DNA of 64,000 nucleotides, taken from contig NZ_CP029078.1 in the NCBI RefSeq assembly GCF_005222485.1, positions 3,314,001 to 3,378,000 on the forward strand. Reading direction: 5' to 3'. Shown in pieces: positions 16,842 through 25,055 of this stretch (position 1 is its first letter; the number at the start of each line of letters is the position of its first letter). Source of the stretch: Streptomyces griseoviridis. Lineage in GTDB: Bacteria > Actinomycetota > Actinomycetes > Streptomycetales > Streptomycetaceae. The notes under the pieces were generated by a model that was given only the letters and a program-made list of their open reading frames with translations, did no database searches and was not told where the DNA came from. Position numbers and translations under genes: made by a program.

Positions 16842-17998
16842 AGGCGCTGCACGTCATCACCGGCCTCGGGGTCGGCGGCGCCGAACAGCAACTGCGGCTG
16901 CTGCTGCGGCACTTGCCGGTCGACTGCGATGTGGTCACGCTCACCAACCCGGGCGCCGTCGCCGACGGGCTGACGGCCGACGGGGTGCGGGTGACGCACC
17001 TCGGCATGGCGGGCAACCGGGACCTGGCCGCGCTGCCCCGGCTGGTGCGGCTGATCAGGAGCGGCGGCTACGACCTCGTCCACACCCACCTCTACCGGGC
17101 CTGCGTCTACGGGCGGCTCGCCGCGCGGCTGGCGGGCGTGCGGGCGATCGTCGCCACCGAACACTCCCTGGGCGACTCGCAGATGGAGGGCCGCGGGCTC
17201 AGCCGGGGGGTGCGGGCCCTGTACCTGGGCAGTGAACGCCTCGGCCGCTCCACGGTCGCCGTCTCCCCCACCGTCGCCGACCGGCTCAGGCGGTGGGGCG
17301 TGCCGGGCCCGCGCATCGAGATCGTGCCGAACGGCATCGACCTGACCCGCTTCCGCTTCGACCCGGTCCGCAGGCACCGCACCCGGCAGCGGCTCGGGCT
17401 GCCGGAGGGCGCGTTCGTGGTCGGCGGCATCGGGCGGCTCGCGCCCGGCAAACGCTTCGACGTCGTCATCCGCGCCCTGGCGCACCTCCCCTCCGACGTC
17501 TGGGTGCTGCTGGTGGGCGGCGGCCCCGAGGAGAACGTGCTGCGCCGGGTCGCGCACCGGGCGGGGGTCGCCGACCGGGTCCTGTTCACCGGTGAGCGGC
17601 CCTACACCGCCGACGGCGGCCCGGGGCCCGACCTGCCGTCGCTGACCTCCGCGATGGACCTGCTGGCGTCGCCGTCCCCCGAGGAGGCCTTCGGGCTCGC
17701 GGTCGTCGAGGCGCTCGCGGCCGGCCTGCCGGTGCTCTACGCGTCCTGCCCGGCCATCGAGGACCTGCCGCCGCGGGCCGCCGCCGCGGCCCTGCGGGTC
17801 ACCGGCGGCCCCGCCGCGTTCGCCGCGGCCCTCGCGGCGGCCAGACGGGCGGGCCCCACCGACCGCACCGCCCCCGACGCCGCCCGCCACTACAGCATCA
17901 CCCGCAGCGCCGCCCAGTTGATGGACGTCTACGCGGCGGTGGTCCGTCCCCCCGTGTCCCGCACCTCTGATTCCTCCCAGGGAGCCAGCCCCCGATGA
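16838..17998 (+). CDS. GT4-family glycosyltransferase
   Basis: 386 residues from GTG 16838 (VKALHVITGLGVGGAEQQL), overlapping the deacetylase stop. N-terminal acceptor half includes the GVGGAEQQ loop typical of GT4 enzymes. The C-terminal half has IVPNGIDLTRF, GGIGRLAPGKRFDVVIRAL, LLVGGGPEENVLRRVA and the EX7E region (PSPEEAFGLAVVEALAAGLPVLYAS). It is the second sugar-adding enzyme of the cluster, which implies a repeat of at least three sugars counting the priming one. Overlaps the next gene by four bases. Confidence 0.9.
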   Translation: MKALHVITGLGVGGAEQQLRLLLRHLPVDCDVVTLTNPGAVADGLTADGVRVTHLGMAGNRDLAALPRLVRLIRSGGYDLVHTHLYRACVYGRLAARLAGVRAIVATEHSLGDSQMEGRGLSRGVRALYLGSERLGRSTVAVSPTVADRLRRWGVPGPRIEIVPNGIDLTRFRFDPVRRHRTRQRLGLPEGAFVVGGIGRLAPGKRFDVVIRALAHLPSDVWVLLVGGGPEENVLRRVAHRAGVADRVLFTGERPYTADGGPGPDLPSLTSAMDLLASPSPEEAFGLAVVEALAAGLPVLYASCPAIEDLPPRAAAAALRVTGGPAAFAAALAAARRAGPTDRTAPDAARHYSITRSAAQLMDVYAAVVRPPVSRTSDSSQGASPR

Positions 17999-18648
17999 AC
18001 GAGAACCCCACCTCTCCGCGGCGCAGGGCCGCCCTCCGGCGCGCGAAGGCGCTGCCCGCCTGGTCGCTGGTCGCGGCCGGCGCGCTGGCGGGCGCGACGC
18101 TCGGCGGCGGCTACGGCGCCGGCAGGACGCCGACGTACACGGCGACCAGCTATGTCGTCGCCGTCCCGACCGCGAAGTCCGACCCGGCGTCCGCGCTGGG
18201 CTTCGCGCAGGCCTACGGGCGGGTCGCCACCCAGCTCGCGGTGCTCGGCGACGCCCAGGTCTGGGCGGGCGTCCCGGTCGCCACCCTCCAGAACAGCGTG
18301 CACGCGGCGACCTCGCCCGACGCCCCGATGGTCGCCGTCACCGCGACCTCCGCGCGCCCCGATCTGGCCGCCGACATGGCCAACGCGGTCTCCCGCGCCC
18401 TGACCAGGCACGCGAGCGACGTCCAGGGCTCCACCCACGTCGAGTTGCAGCAGTTCGCCCGCGCCACCGAGCCCGCCGCGCCGTCCTCGGCGTCCGCCGG
18501 GGTGACCGCGCTGGTCGGCGCGAGCGCGGGCGGTCTGCTCGGCGGACTGCTGCTGCTGGTGCGCCCGCGCCGCAGGCGGCCCGAGCCAGCCAGGGCCGCC
18601 TCGGTGCCCGGTCCCGCGGTCGCCGCCGAAGCCCACGGCCAGCTGTGA
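17995..18648 (+). CDS. Wzz-like chain-length/polysaccharide co-polymerase protein without kinase
   Basis: 217 residues from ATG 17995. It has two transmembrane segments (about residues 22-42 and 160-182) flanking an extracytoplasmic domain. The outside part begins PTYTATSYVVAVPTA and contains VAVTATSARPDLAADMANAVSRALTRH, both typical of Wzz/PCP proteins. It is short for the family and has no C-terminal tyrosine-kinase domain; no separate BY-kinase is seen nearby. It would tune chain length of the polymer. Basic patch RPRRRRPEP follows the second segment. Confidence 0.75.
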   Translation: MNENPTSPRRRAALRRAKALPAWSLVAAGALAGATLGGGYGAGRTPTYTATSYVVAVPTAKSDPASALGFAQAYGRVATQLAVLGDAQVWAGVPVATLQNSVHAATSPDAPMVAVTATSARPDLAADMANAVSRALTRHASDVQGSTHVELQQFARATEPAAPSSASAGVTALVGASAGGLLGGLLLLVRPRRRRPEPARAASVPGPAVAAEAHGQL

Positions 18649-19742
18649 CGTACACGACCGAACTCGTCACCGACGACGGCGACTTCGCCGCACTCGCGGC
18701 CGACTGGGGCCGCCTGTACGGCCGTTGCGGCACGGCGACGCCGTTCCAGAGCCACGCCTGGCTGCACTCCTGGTGGCTGTCGTACGGCAGGCGCGGCCGG
18801 CTGCGGCTGCTGCTGGTGCGCGACGGCGGTGAACTCGTCGCGGCCGCGCCACTGATGAGGGCGGGCGGCCCGGTGCCCTCCCTGGTGCCGCTGGGCGGGG
18901 CGATCTCCGACTACGGGGACGTCCTCCTGGACGACGGACACGGCGAGCGGGCCGTCGACGCGCTCACCGAGGCGCTGTCGGGCGCCGCCCGCACCGCGCT
19001 GATCGACTTCCGCGAGGTGCGGCCGGGCGGCGCGGCCGAGCGCGTCTACGAGCGCTGGCGCGGCCCGCGCCGCCGGGTGGGCGACTCGCTCTGCCTCGAA
19101 CTGCCGGCCGTCCCGATGGACGAACTCCTCGCCCGGCTGCCGTCCGCGAAGGCCCAACGGGTCCGCGCCAAGCTGCGCAGACTGACCGCGCTCGGCGTCG
19201 AGCGGCAGGTGGTCGGCCCGGACGGGGTGGACCGCGCGCTGCGCCGGATGCTGGAGCTGCACCGGCTCCAGTGGCAGGGCAGGAAGGTGACGAGCGAACA
19301 CCTGCGCCCCCGGTTCTGCGACCACCTGGTGCGGTCGGTGGGGCCGATGGTGCGGTCAGGGGACGCCGTCGTCACCGAGTTCCGGCTCGACGACGACGTC
19401 GTCGCCGTCGATCTGACGCTGCTGTCGCGGCGGCTGGCGGGCGGCTATCTGTACGGCGCCCATCCGAGGCTGCGGGAGCGCAAGGCCGACGTGGCGGTGA
19501 TGCTGCTCGACGCGTGCGCCGCGCACACCGGCTCGGGGGCGCGCGGCGCGCTGAGCCTGCTGCGCGGCAACGAGCCCTACAAACACCACTGGCGGCCCGA
19601 CCCGGTCGTCAACCAGCGGCTGCTGCTCGCCCGCCGACGCACCGCGCCGCTGCTGACGGCGGCCGTCGGTGACGTCGCCGCCCGCAGGCGGGGCAAGGAG
19701 CTGGTGCGCGCGTGGAGGGAACGCGGTGGCGGCGGGCCCTGA
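18645..19742 (+). CDS. CelD/BcsL (FemAB-like GNAT) acyltransferase
   Basis: 365 residues from GTG 18645, overlapping the previous stop. The start TPFQSHAWLHSWWLSYGRRGRLRLLLVRDGGELVAAAPL is typical of the CelD/BcsL acetyltransferase group. The GNAT-6 domain in the second half includes RLDDDVVAVDLTLLSRRLAGGYLYGAHPRLRERKADVAVMLLDA and LSLLRGNEPYKHHWRP. Members sit in exopolysaccharide clusters and are thought to add acyl groups to glycans or lipids; the substrate here is unknown. Last gene of the coupled run; its stop codon lies inside a terminator hairpin. Confidence 0.8.
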   Translation: MTYTTELVTDDGDFAALAADWGRLYGRCGTATPFQSHAWLHSWWLSYGRRGRLRLLLVRDGGELVAAAPLMRAGGPVPSLVPLGGAISDYGDVLLDDGHGERAVDALTEALSGAARTALIDFREVRPGGAAERVYERWRGPRRRVGDSLCLELPAVPMDELLARLPSAKAQRVRAKLRRLTALGVERQVVGPDGVDRALRRMLELHRLQWQGRKVTSEHLRPRFCDHLVRSVGPMVRSGDAVVTEFRLDDDVVAVDLTLLSRRLAGGYLYGAHPRLRERKADVAVMLLDACAAHTGSGARGALSLLRGNEPYKHHWRPDPVVNQRLLLARRRTAPLLTAAVGDVAARRRGKELVRAWRERGGGGP

Positions 19743-19755
19743 ACGGCCCGCCGCC
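19728..19755. terminator. Bidirectional terminator at the end of the glycan operon
   Basis: GGCGGCGGGCC and GGCCCGCCGCC form an 11-bp stem around CTGAAC, which contains the TGA of the acyltransferase gene. It lies between convergent genes. Confidence 0.6.
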
Positions 19756-19764
19756 GCATCCGGG

Positions 19765-21066
19765 TCAGCGGTCCCGCGACCACCAGTCGAAGCGCAGGCA
19801 CAGCTTCCCGCCGAGCCAGTGCTCGACCCAGTCGCCCAGCTCCACCGGCGCGCACTCGGTCGGGTGCACCTGGGTGGGAGGCGGTGTCGTGGACGGCTGG
19901 GGCGGTGCCGGAGTGGTGGGCTTGGTGGGCTCCGGCGTCGTCGGGGCCGGTTCGTCGGTGCGTCCGGACAGGACCGACCGGTAGACCGCGGACGACTTCG
20001 GGTTCTGACGGCACTGCCAGACGCCGTGCGGGCAGTAGTCGGTCAGCGTGTTGTACAGCGGCTTGTGCTCGTCCATCCAGCCGAGCATGCGCCGCATGTA
20101 CTCGGCGTTGTCACCATTGCGGAAAAGCCCCCATTCGGGATAGGAAATGGGCTTGCCGTGAGCCTTGGCGAAGTCCACGTGTTCCTGAAGTCCGTAGGGT
20201 TCTTTCACCTGCTGGTCGAACGTGAGGCCCGAGGGCTGGTCGTAGGAATCCATGCCGAGGATGTCGACCGTGTCGTCCCCGGGATAACACTGCGTCCACG
20301 GAATGGCGTCCCGGCCGCGGGTCGGCGCGAAATCGAACCGGAATTTCTGGCCCGGCACCGAACGCATGGTGGTGACGATCCTGTTCCAGTATTTCTTCCA
20401 GGCCTCCGGGTCGGGACCGCAGCGAGAGGTGTACGTGATGCCGTTCATCTCCCAGCCGAGCACGATCACCGTGTCCGGCACCTTCAGCTCCACCAGACGC
20501 TGGGCGAGGGCCTTGAAGTGGTGATCGAACCGCCCGGCCGCGCCCTGCCGCAGCAGGGTCCGCACCCCGCTGTCGGGGACACCGCCCTCGTTGCTCTCCA
20601 GCATCGGCACGTTGAGGACGAGCATCCGGTCGTCCCGCTCGGTCCGCCAGTCCGCCCAGACGTCGAGGAAGCCGTGCGCGCCCTCGATGTTGCTCCAGCG
20701 GTCGCCCGGCAGATAGGTGTGGCCGACCCGCAGGTCGGCGCCGGCCAGCCACTGGCTCAGCTCCGCGATCCGGGCCACCCCGCGGGCCCCGTAGTCGAGG
20801 TAGGCACCGAAGGCGGGGACGCCCTTCGTGAGGCCGCCCGGCTGCGGGGCGCGCGCGGTCACGGCAGGGACGGTCGGGGCCGCCGGGGCGGGCGTGGCGG
20901 CCGGGGTCCGCGGCGCCGAGGGGCGCGGAGCGGGCGGGCCGGCGAGCCGCACCACCCCCGAGCCGGCCGCGAACCCGGGTCCGGCCGCCAACGCGGCCGC
21001 CACGACGACCGTCGCCGCGACGACGGTCGGCCGCCAGGCCCGTGGACGTCGCTGCTGTGAGGCCAT
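19765..21066 (-). CDS. Secreted GH26-like glycoside hydrolase
   Basis: 433 residues from ATG 21066, with GGAGGAGC upstream. A signal or anchor segment lies at residues about 12-33 (VVAATVVVAAALAAGPGFA), followed by a Pro/Ala linker. The catalytic barrel spans about residues 80-355. GWEMNG places the acid/base Glu at 206 and YPEWG the nucleophile Glu at 311, as in GH26 mannanases and related enzymes. A Pro/Thr linker and a 35-residue C-terminal tail with two cysteines follow. It may trim or release the glycan made by the neighbouring cluster, which is inference. It is divergent from the ATP-grasp gene and convergent with the glycan operon. Confidence 0.8.
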   Translation of the reverse strand: MASQQRRPRAWRPTVVAATVVVAAALAAGPGFAAGSGVVRLAGPPAPRPSAPRTPAATPAPAAPTVPAVTARAPQPGGLTKGVPAFGAYLDYGARGVARIAELSQWLAGADLRVGHTYLPGDRWSNIEGAHGFLDVWADWRTERDDRMLVLNVPMLESNEGGVPDSGVRTLLRQGAAGRFDHHFKALAQRLVELKVPDTVIVLGWEMNGITYTSRCGPDPEAWKKYWNRIVTTMRSVPGQKFRFDFAPTRGRDAIPWTQCYPGDDTVDILGMDSYDQPSGLTFDQQVKEPYGLQEHVDFAKAHGKPISYPEWGLFRNGDNAEYMRRMLGWMDEHKPLYNTLTDYCPHGVWQCRQNPKSSAVYRSVLSGRTDEPAPTTPEPTKPTTPAPPQPSTTPPPTQVHPTECAPVELGDWVEHWLGGKLCLRFDWWSRDR

Positions 21067-21235
21067 GCGTGCTCCTCCCACTCCGCTCTCTCCGGCTCTC
21101 GAATTGTCCGGCATAACTGACACTCAGTCATATCAGTATGAATTCCGCCACCGTGCTTGGGGCTTTCGAGTGGCCGGATCGCCCGCACGAGTGAAACGAC
21201 CGGAACCACCCGATCGACTCGAAGGATCAATTCGC
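21067..21235. promoter_or_regulatory. Divergent promoter region, GH26-like gene / ATP-grasp gene
   Basis: A 169-base intergenic region, more AT-rich than its surroundings. It contains ACTGA-CAC-TCAGT (21116-21128), a perfect 5-bp inverted repeat, followed by TATCAGTATGA. The nested TCAGT copies suggest an operator. TTGTCC at 21104 could be a -35 for the rightward gene; no confident -10 is seen. Confidence 0.35.
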
Positions 21236-22498
21236 GTGTCCCTGTTCGACATCCGGGTCCCCGCCGTTCTGCTGCGGATCGACCGGAATCCCTTTCACCA
21301 CGGCACCCTCGGTGCCGTGCGCTCGCTCGGCCGGGCGGGTGTGGACGTGCATGTGATCGCCGAATCCGACGGAAGTCCCGTCTCCGCGTCCCGTTTCGTG
21401 GGACAGTCGCATCCACCGCCACCACCGGGCGCCTGCGCCGACGAGATCGTCCTCGCGCTGCGCCGGGTCGCCGCCCGGGTCGCCAGACCCGCCGTCCTCG
21501 TCCCGATGGACGACGCGAGCGCCCTCGCCGTCGGCGCCCGCCGGGACGCGCTCGCCCCGTCCTACCTGCTGCCCGCGATGGCCGCCCGGGTACCCGCCCA
21601 GGTCGCCGACAAGTCCGAACTCGCCGACCTGTGCGCGGACCTGAACGTCCCCTACCCGTCGACGATCGTCCCGGACAGCCCCGCCGAGGCCGCCACCGCC
21701 GCCTGGCGGCTCGGGCTGCCGCTGATCGCGAAGTGGAGCAGGCCCTGGCTGCTGCCGGCCGGCACGGGACTGCGCAGCACCGCCCTCGTCGGCTCCGCCC
21801 GCGAGGCACGGGAACTGTTCCACCGCTCGGGCGAGGCCGGATCGCGGCTGCTGCTCCAGGCGTTCCTGCCGCCGGGCCCCGAGAGCGACTGGTTCTTCCA
21901 CGGCTACGCCGACCGCACCGGCGCCCTGCGCGGCGGCGGCACCGGCGTCAAACTGCTGGCCTGGCCGCGCGGCGCGGGCCTGACGGCGGTGGGCCGCTGG
22001 ACCCCCAACCCGCGGGTCACCGCGCTCGCCGACCGCCTCGTCACCGAACTCGGCTACCGGGGCATCCTCGACCTCGACTTCCGGCGCGGCCCCTCGGGCC
22101 GCTACCACCTGCTCGACTTCAACCCGCGCCCCGGCGCCCAGTTCCGGCTGTTCGCCGACTCCGCGGGACTCGACGTCGTCCGCGCCCTGCACCTGGACCT
22201 GACCCACCGTCCGCTGCCCGCCGGACGGCCGCTGCCGGGACGCGAGTTCGTGGTCGAGAACTACGCCCCGCTCACCGCCGTGCGCCCCGCCCACGGCGAC
22301 CGCGAACTCGCCTGGCACTCCCCCGACGACCCCGGCCCTGGCCGCGCCCTGCGCCGCCTGTGGACCCGGCACGCGGCCCGCCGCCTGTGGACCCGCCTCG
22401 GCCCCGCGACCCCGGCCGCGCCCCCCGCACCGGCCCCCGCGCCGCCCGCCCCCTTCCCCTCCGACCTGTCCGACGACGAGAAAGCGAGCCGTTGCTGA
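21236..22498 (+). CDS. ATP-grasp enzyme (carboxylate-amine ligase type), substrate unknown
   Basis: 420 residues from GTG 21236, with GAAGGA ten bases upstream; an in-frame open stretch extends further upstream but overlaps the divergent gene. The start VPAVLLRIDRNPFHHGTLGAVRSLGRAGVDVHVIAE matches ATP-grasp proteins that act like carbamoyl-phosphate synthase large subunits. KWSRPWLLP gives the ATP-binding Lys, and GYRGILDLDFRRGPSGRYHLLDFNPRPGAQF holds the Mg-binding Asp/Asn residues. It would join a carboxylate to an amine using ATP. The C-terminal 50 residues are Pro/Ala-rich. It overlaps the next gene by one base (TGATG), so the two probably act together. Confidence 0.8.
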   Translation: MSLFDIRVPAVLLRIDRNPFHHGTLGAVRSLGRAGVDVHVIAESDGSPVSASRFVGQSHPPPPPGACADEIVLALRRVAARVARPAVLVPMDDASALAVGARRDALAPSYLLPAMAARVPAQVADKSELADLCADLNVPYPSTIVPDSPAEAATAAWRLGLPLIAKWSRPWLLPAGTGLRSTALVGSAREARELFHRSGEAGSRLLLQAFLPPGPESDWFFHGYADRTGALRGGGTGVKLLAWPRGAGLTAVGRWTPNPRVTALADRLVTELGYRGILDLDFRRGPSGRYHLLDFNPRPGAQFRLFADSAGLDVVRALHLDLTHRPLPAGRPLPGREFVVENYAPLTAVRPAHGDRELAWHSPDDPGPGRALRRLWTRHAARRLWTRLGPATPAAPPAPAPAPPAPFPSDLSDDEKASRC

Positions 22499-23757
22499 TG
22501 TACGACCTGCTGGTGGTGGGTGCCGGACCCTACGGCCTGTCCATCGCCTCCCACGCCGTGAGCGCCGGGCTGAACGTACGGGTCCACGGACGGCCCATGG
22601 CGTCCTGGCGCGACCACATGCCGCGCGGCATGTTCCTCAAGTCGGAGCCCTGGGCCTCCAACCTCTCCGACCCGGGCGGCCGTCTGAGCCTCGCCGCCTA
22701 CTGCGCAGGCCGGGGCACCGAGGCCAGGCACGGACACCCGATCCCGGTGGAGACGTTCGCCGAGTACGGCCTGTGGTTCGCCCGCAACGCCGTCCCGGAG
22801 ATCGACGAGCACCTGGTGACCCGGGTGGCGCCGGTCCCCGGCGGCTACGAGGCGCTCACCGCCGACGGCCGGCCGCTGCGGGCCCGCACGGTGGCCCTCG
22901 CGGTGGGCGTCATGCCGTTCGTCGAGATCCCCCCGGCACTGCGCGGCCTCGGCCCCTCCCTCGTCTCGCACAGCAGCCACCACAGCGACCTCGACCGCTT
23001 CAGGGGCGACGACGTCACGGTGATCGGCGGCGGCCAGGCGGCCCTGGAGACCGCGGCGCTCCTCGCCGAACAGGGCACCCGGGTGCGGGTGCTGGCCCGC
23101 GCGGACGGCCTCTCCTGGAACGACGTGCCGCCGCCCTGGCAGCGCCCGTGGTGGCAGTCGGCCCGCTCCCCGCACAGCGGCCTCGGCTGCGGCTGGCGGA
23201 ACTGGTTCTACTCCGAGCGGCCCGGCCTGTACCGGCGGCTGCCCGAGGCGACCCGGGCCCGCGTGGCCGGGACCGCGCTCGGACCTGCGGGCGCCTGGTG
23301 GGTCCGCGACCGGGTGGAACCGGCCGTCGAGGTGCTGCTCGGCCACGAGGTGACGGCCGCGCGGGCGGTCGCGGGCGGGGTGCGCCTCGACGTGCGGGAC
23401 CTGACGTCGGGTTCCGCGCGCGCCCTGGAGACCGGGCACGTCATCGCCGCCACCGGCTTCACCGCGCGCCGCGAGCGCCTCTCGCTGCTCTGCGACGAGC
23501 TGCGCACCGGCCTCGCGGTCGTCGCCGACGGCTCCCCCGCCGTCGGCCGGGACTTCGAGTCGTCGTACCCGGGGCTGTTCCTGGCCGGTCTGGTCACGGC
23601 GTCCGGCTTCGGCCCGGCGATGCGCTTCGTGCACGGCGCGACGTACACGGCGGGGTCCCTGGTGCGGGGCGTCCGCCGCCATCTGCGCGCCACCGCGCAC
23701 CACGGCACGGTCCCCGCGCCGCCGCGCGAACGGACGGCGGCCACCGCCGCCCGCTGA
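22498..23757 (+). CDS. FAD-dependent oxidoreductase (flavin N-monooxygenase-like)
   Basis: 419 residues from ATG 22498. The FAD motif VVGAGPYGLSIASHA lies at residues 6-20 and the NAD(P)H motif VIGGGQAALETAALLAEQG near 175-195. ATGF at about 321 is typical of class B flavin monooxygenases. Closest general type is lysine/ornithine N-hydroxylase-like or FMO-like enzymes. No signal peptide, so cytoplasmic. It is coupled to the ATP-grasp gene, which suggests one pathway that makes or activates an oxidised amine or amide. Whether this decorates the glycan is inference. A hairpin overlaps its stop codon and a second terminator follows. Confidence 0.8.
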   Translation: MYDLLVVGAGPYGLSIASHAVSAGLNVRVHGRPMASWRDHMPRGMFLKSEPWASNLSDPGGRLSLAAYCAGRGTEARHGHPIPVETFAEYGLWFARNAVPEIDEHLVTRVAPVPGGYEALTADGRPLRARTVALAVGVMPFVEIPPALRGLGPSLVSHSSHHSDLDRFRGDDVTVIGGGQAALETAALLAEQGTRVRVLARADGLSWNDVPPPWQRPWWQSARSPHSGLGCGWRNWFYSERPGLYRRLPEATRARVAGTALGPAGAWWVRDRVEPAVEVLLGHEVTAARAVAGGVRLDVRDLTSGSARALETGHVIAATGFTARRERLSLLCDELRTGLAVVADGSPAVGRDFESSYPGLFLAGLVTASGFGPAMRFVHGATYTAGSLVRGVRRHLRATAHHGTVPAPPRERTAATAAR

Positions 23758-23792
23758 GCGGCGGCGGTGGCCGGAGGAGCGACGACATGCCA

Positions 23793-23824
23793 CGGGTGCC
23801 GGACGGACCGCCGTCCGGCACCCG
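23793..23824. terminator. Bidirectional terminator between flavoprotein and long chaplin genes
   Basis: CGGGTGCCGGACGG and its exact complement form a 14-bp stem with loop ACCG, between convergent genes. Confidence 0.8.
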
Positions 23825-23845
23825 ATGTCTCTTCCGTGCGAGGTC

Positions 23846-24718
23846 CTACCGCTGGACGCCGGTCCGGCCCCGCCGGTACAGCAGCGCGCCGGCACCGATC
23901 AGCACGGCACTGGCACCGCCCGCGGCGAGCATCCCGCCGCTACCGGTGTGCGCCAGCTCGGGCCCGGGAGCCGCGACGGGAGGCGTGTGCCGCCCGCTGC
24001 TGGGGGGCGGGGTGTGGTGCCCACCGCTCGGGGGCGGGGTGTGGTGCCCACCGCTGGGGGGCGGGGGCGTGTGCTCGCCACCACCGGGGGGCGGGGTGTG
24101 GTGACCGCCGCCGGGAGGCGTGTGATGTCCACCGCCGGGAGGCGTGTGATGTCCACCGCCGGGAGGCGTGTGGTGACCGCCACCGGGAGGGGTGTGGTGG
24201 CCGCCACCGGGCGGGGTGTGGTGCCCGCCACCGGGAGGCGTGTGGTGACCGCCGCCAGGAGGCGTGTGATGTCCACCGCCGGGCGGGGTGTGGTGGCCGC
24301 CGTGCGGCGGGGGCGTGTGGTGGCCGCCCTGGGGCGGGACACGCGGTGGGGGCGTGTCCTCGCCGTAGCCGCCGCTGCCGTAGCCCGAGTCCTCGCCGTA
24401 GCCGGACTCGTCGCCGTAGCCGTGGCCGTGGCCGTGCGGCAGGCCCGGGACCCGGTGGTGGTGGGGACGGGGGGAGGAGGCGTTGACGCACTTGTTGCCG
24501 AACGCCGGGTTGAGCGCGGCGGCGCCGTCGACGGTGTTGCCGCACGCGTTGACCGGTACGTCGACCGGGACCGCGACGCTGTTGCCGGACAGGACACCCG
24601 GCGAGCCCGTGGCGACCGCGCCGGCATGCGTGTCGGCGAAGGCGGGGCTGCCGTACAGGGACAGAATGCTTGACGCGGCGGCTGCCGCGACCATTCCCTT
24701 ACCCAGGGTCTGTCGCAT
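23846..24718 (-). CDS. Sortase-anchored chaplin with one chaplin domain and a His/Pro/Gly repeat
   Basis: 290 residues from ATG 24718. Signal peptide residues 1-28 end AFA. One chaplin domain lies at about residues 33-78 (GSPGVLSGNSVAVPVDVPVNACGNTVDGAAALNPAFGNKCVN) with both cysteines. A His/Gly/Tyr region follows, then roughly nine consecutive PPGGGHHT units plus degenerate edge copies (about 120-245). LAHTG, a hydrophobic segment and RRGRTGVQR at the end form a class E-type sortase signal. Long chaplins as I know them (ChpA-C) have two chaplin domains before LAXTG; here the second is missing and the repeat fills the space. It occupies the position I recall for chpA. It would covalently anchor the amyloid layer to the wall. 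Confidence 0.88.
   Translation of the reverse strand: MRQTLGKGMVAAAAASSILSLYGSPAFADTHAGAVATGSPGVLSGNSVAVPVDVPVNACGNTVDGAAALNPAFGNKCVNASSPRPHHHRVPGLPHGHGHGYGDESGYGEDSGYGSGGYGEDTPPPRVPPQGGHHTPPPHGGHHTPPGGGHHTPPGGGHHTPPGGGHHTPPGGGHHTPPGGGHHTPPGGGHHTPPGGGHHTPPGGGHHTPPPGGGEHTPPPPSGGHHTPPPSGGHHTPPPSSGRHTPPVAAPGPELAHTGSGGMLAAGGASAVLIGAGALLYRRGRTGVQR
23985..24350. repeat. Tandem 24-base repeat encoding PPGGGHHT
   Basis: Imperfect 24-base units (core GTGTGGTGACCGCC or GTGTGATGTCCACC on the plus strand, alternating with GGGAGGC) run inside the long chaplin gene. Third-position differences between copies show that the peptide is conserved more than the DNA. Confidence 0.85.
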
Positions 24719-24749
24719 CTGGTTGTCTTCCTGCTTGAAGAAGTGGGAA

Positions 24750-24790
24750 AAGCCGGCCTCGGCACCGGAAGCGGTGTCCGAGGCCGGCTT
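24750..24790 (-). terminator. Terminator between short and long chaplin genes
   Basis: AAGCCGGCCTCGG pairs with CCGAGGCCGGCTT, extended by four more pairs past a one-base bulge. It lies just past the short chaplin stop and 30 bases upstream of the long chaplin start, so the two genes are probably separate transcripts. Confidence 0.7.
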
Positions 24791-24827
24791 GGATCAGCCG
24801 TACGGCCGAGGCGTGAGCGTTACGCCG

Positions 24828-25055
24828 TCAGTGGTTGACGCAGACGTTGCCGAACGCGGGGTTCAGCAGACCGATCACGTCGATCGAGTTGCCGCACAGG
24901 TTGACGGGGATGTGGATCGGGACCTGGACGACGTTGCCGGAGAGGACGCCGGGCGAGCCGATGGCGGCACCCTCGGCACCCGAGTCGGCGAAGGCCGGGG
25001 CGGCCAGGCCGAGCGTCATGATCGCGCCCGCGACGACAGCGGCGGTCTTCTTCAT
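24828..25055 (-). CDS. chpD: Short chaplin
   Basis: 75 residues from ATG 25055 (MKKTAAVVAGAIMTLGLAAPAFA), with AGAAGGGAAA upstream. Signal peptide is 23 residues. The mature protein is almost only the chaplin domain (GSPGVLSGNVVQVPIHIPVNLCGNSIDVIGLLNPAFGNVCVN) with both cysteines and ends NH. A longer open frame to 25202 is rejected because the signal peptide fixes the start. The symbol follows remembered gene order between chpA and rdlA. I found no convincing BldN-type promoter in the 200 bases upstream, unlike the other two short chaplins. Confidence 0.9.
   Translation of the reverse strand: MKKTAAVVAGAIMTLGLAAPAFADSGAEGAAIGSPGVLSGNVVQVPIHIPVNLCGNSIDVIGLLNPAFGNVCVNH

Noticed and set aside
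23985..24350. CRISPR-like regular repeats
   Set aside because: The 24-base units have no unique spacers and encode a PPGGGHHT peptide inside the chaplin gene.
23846..25055. Chaplin pair as one operon
   Set aside because: A hairpin terminator sits between the short chaplin stop and the long chaplin start, so separate transcripts are more likely.
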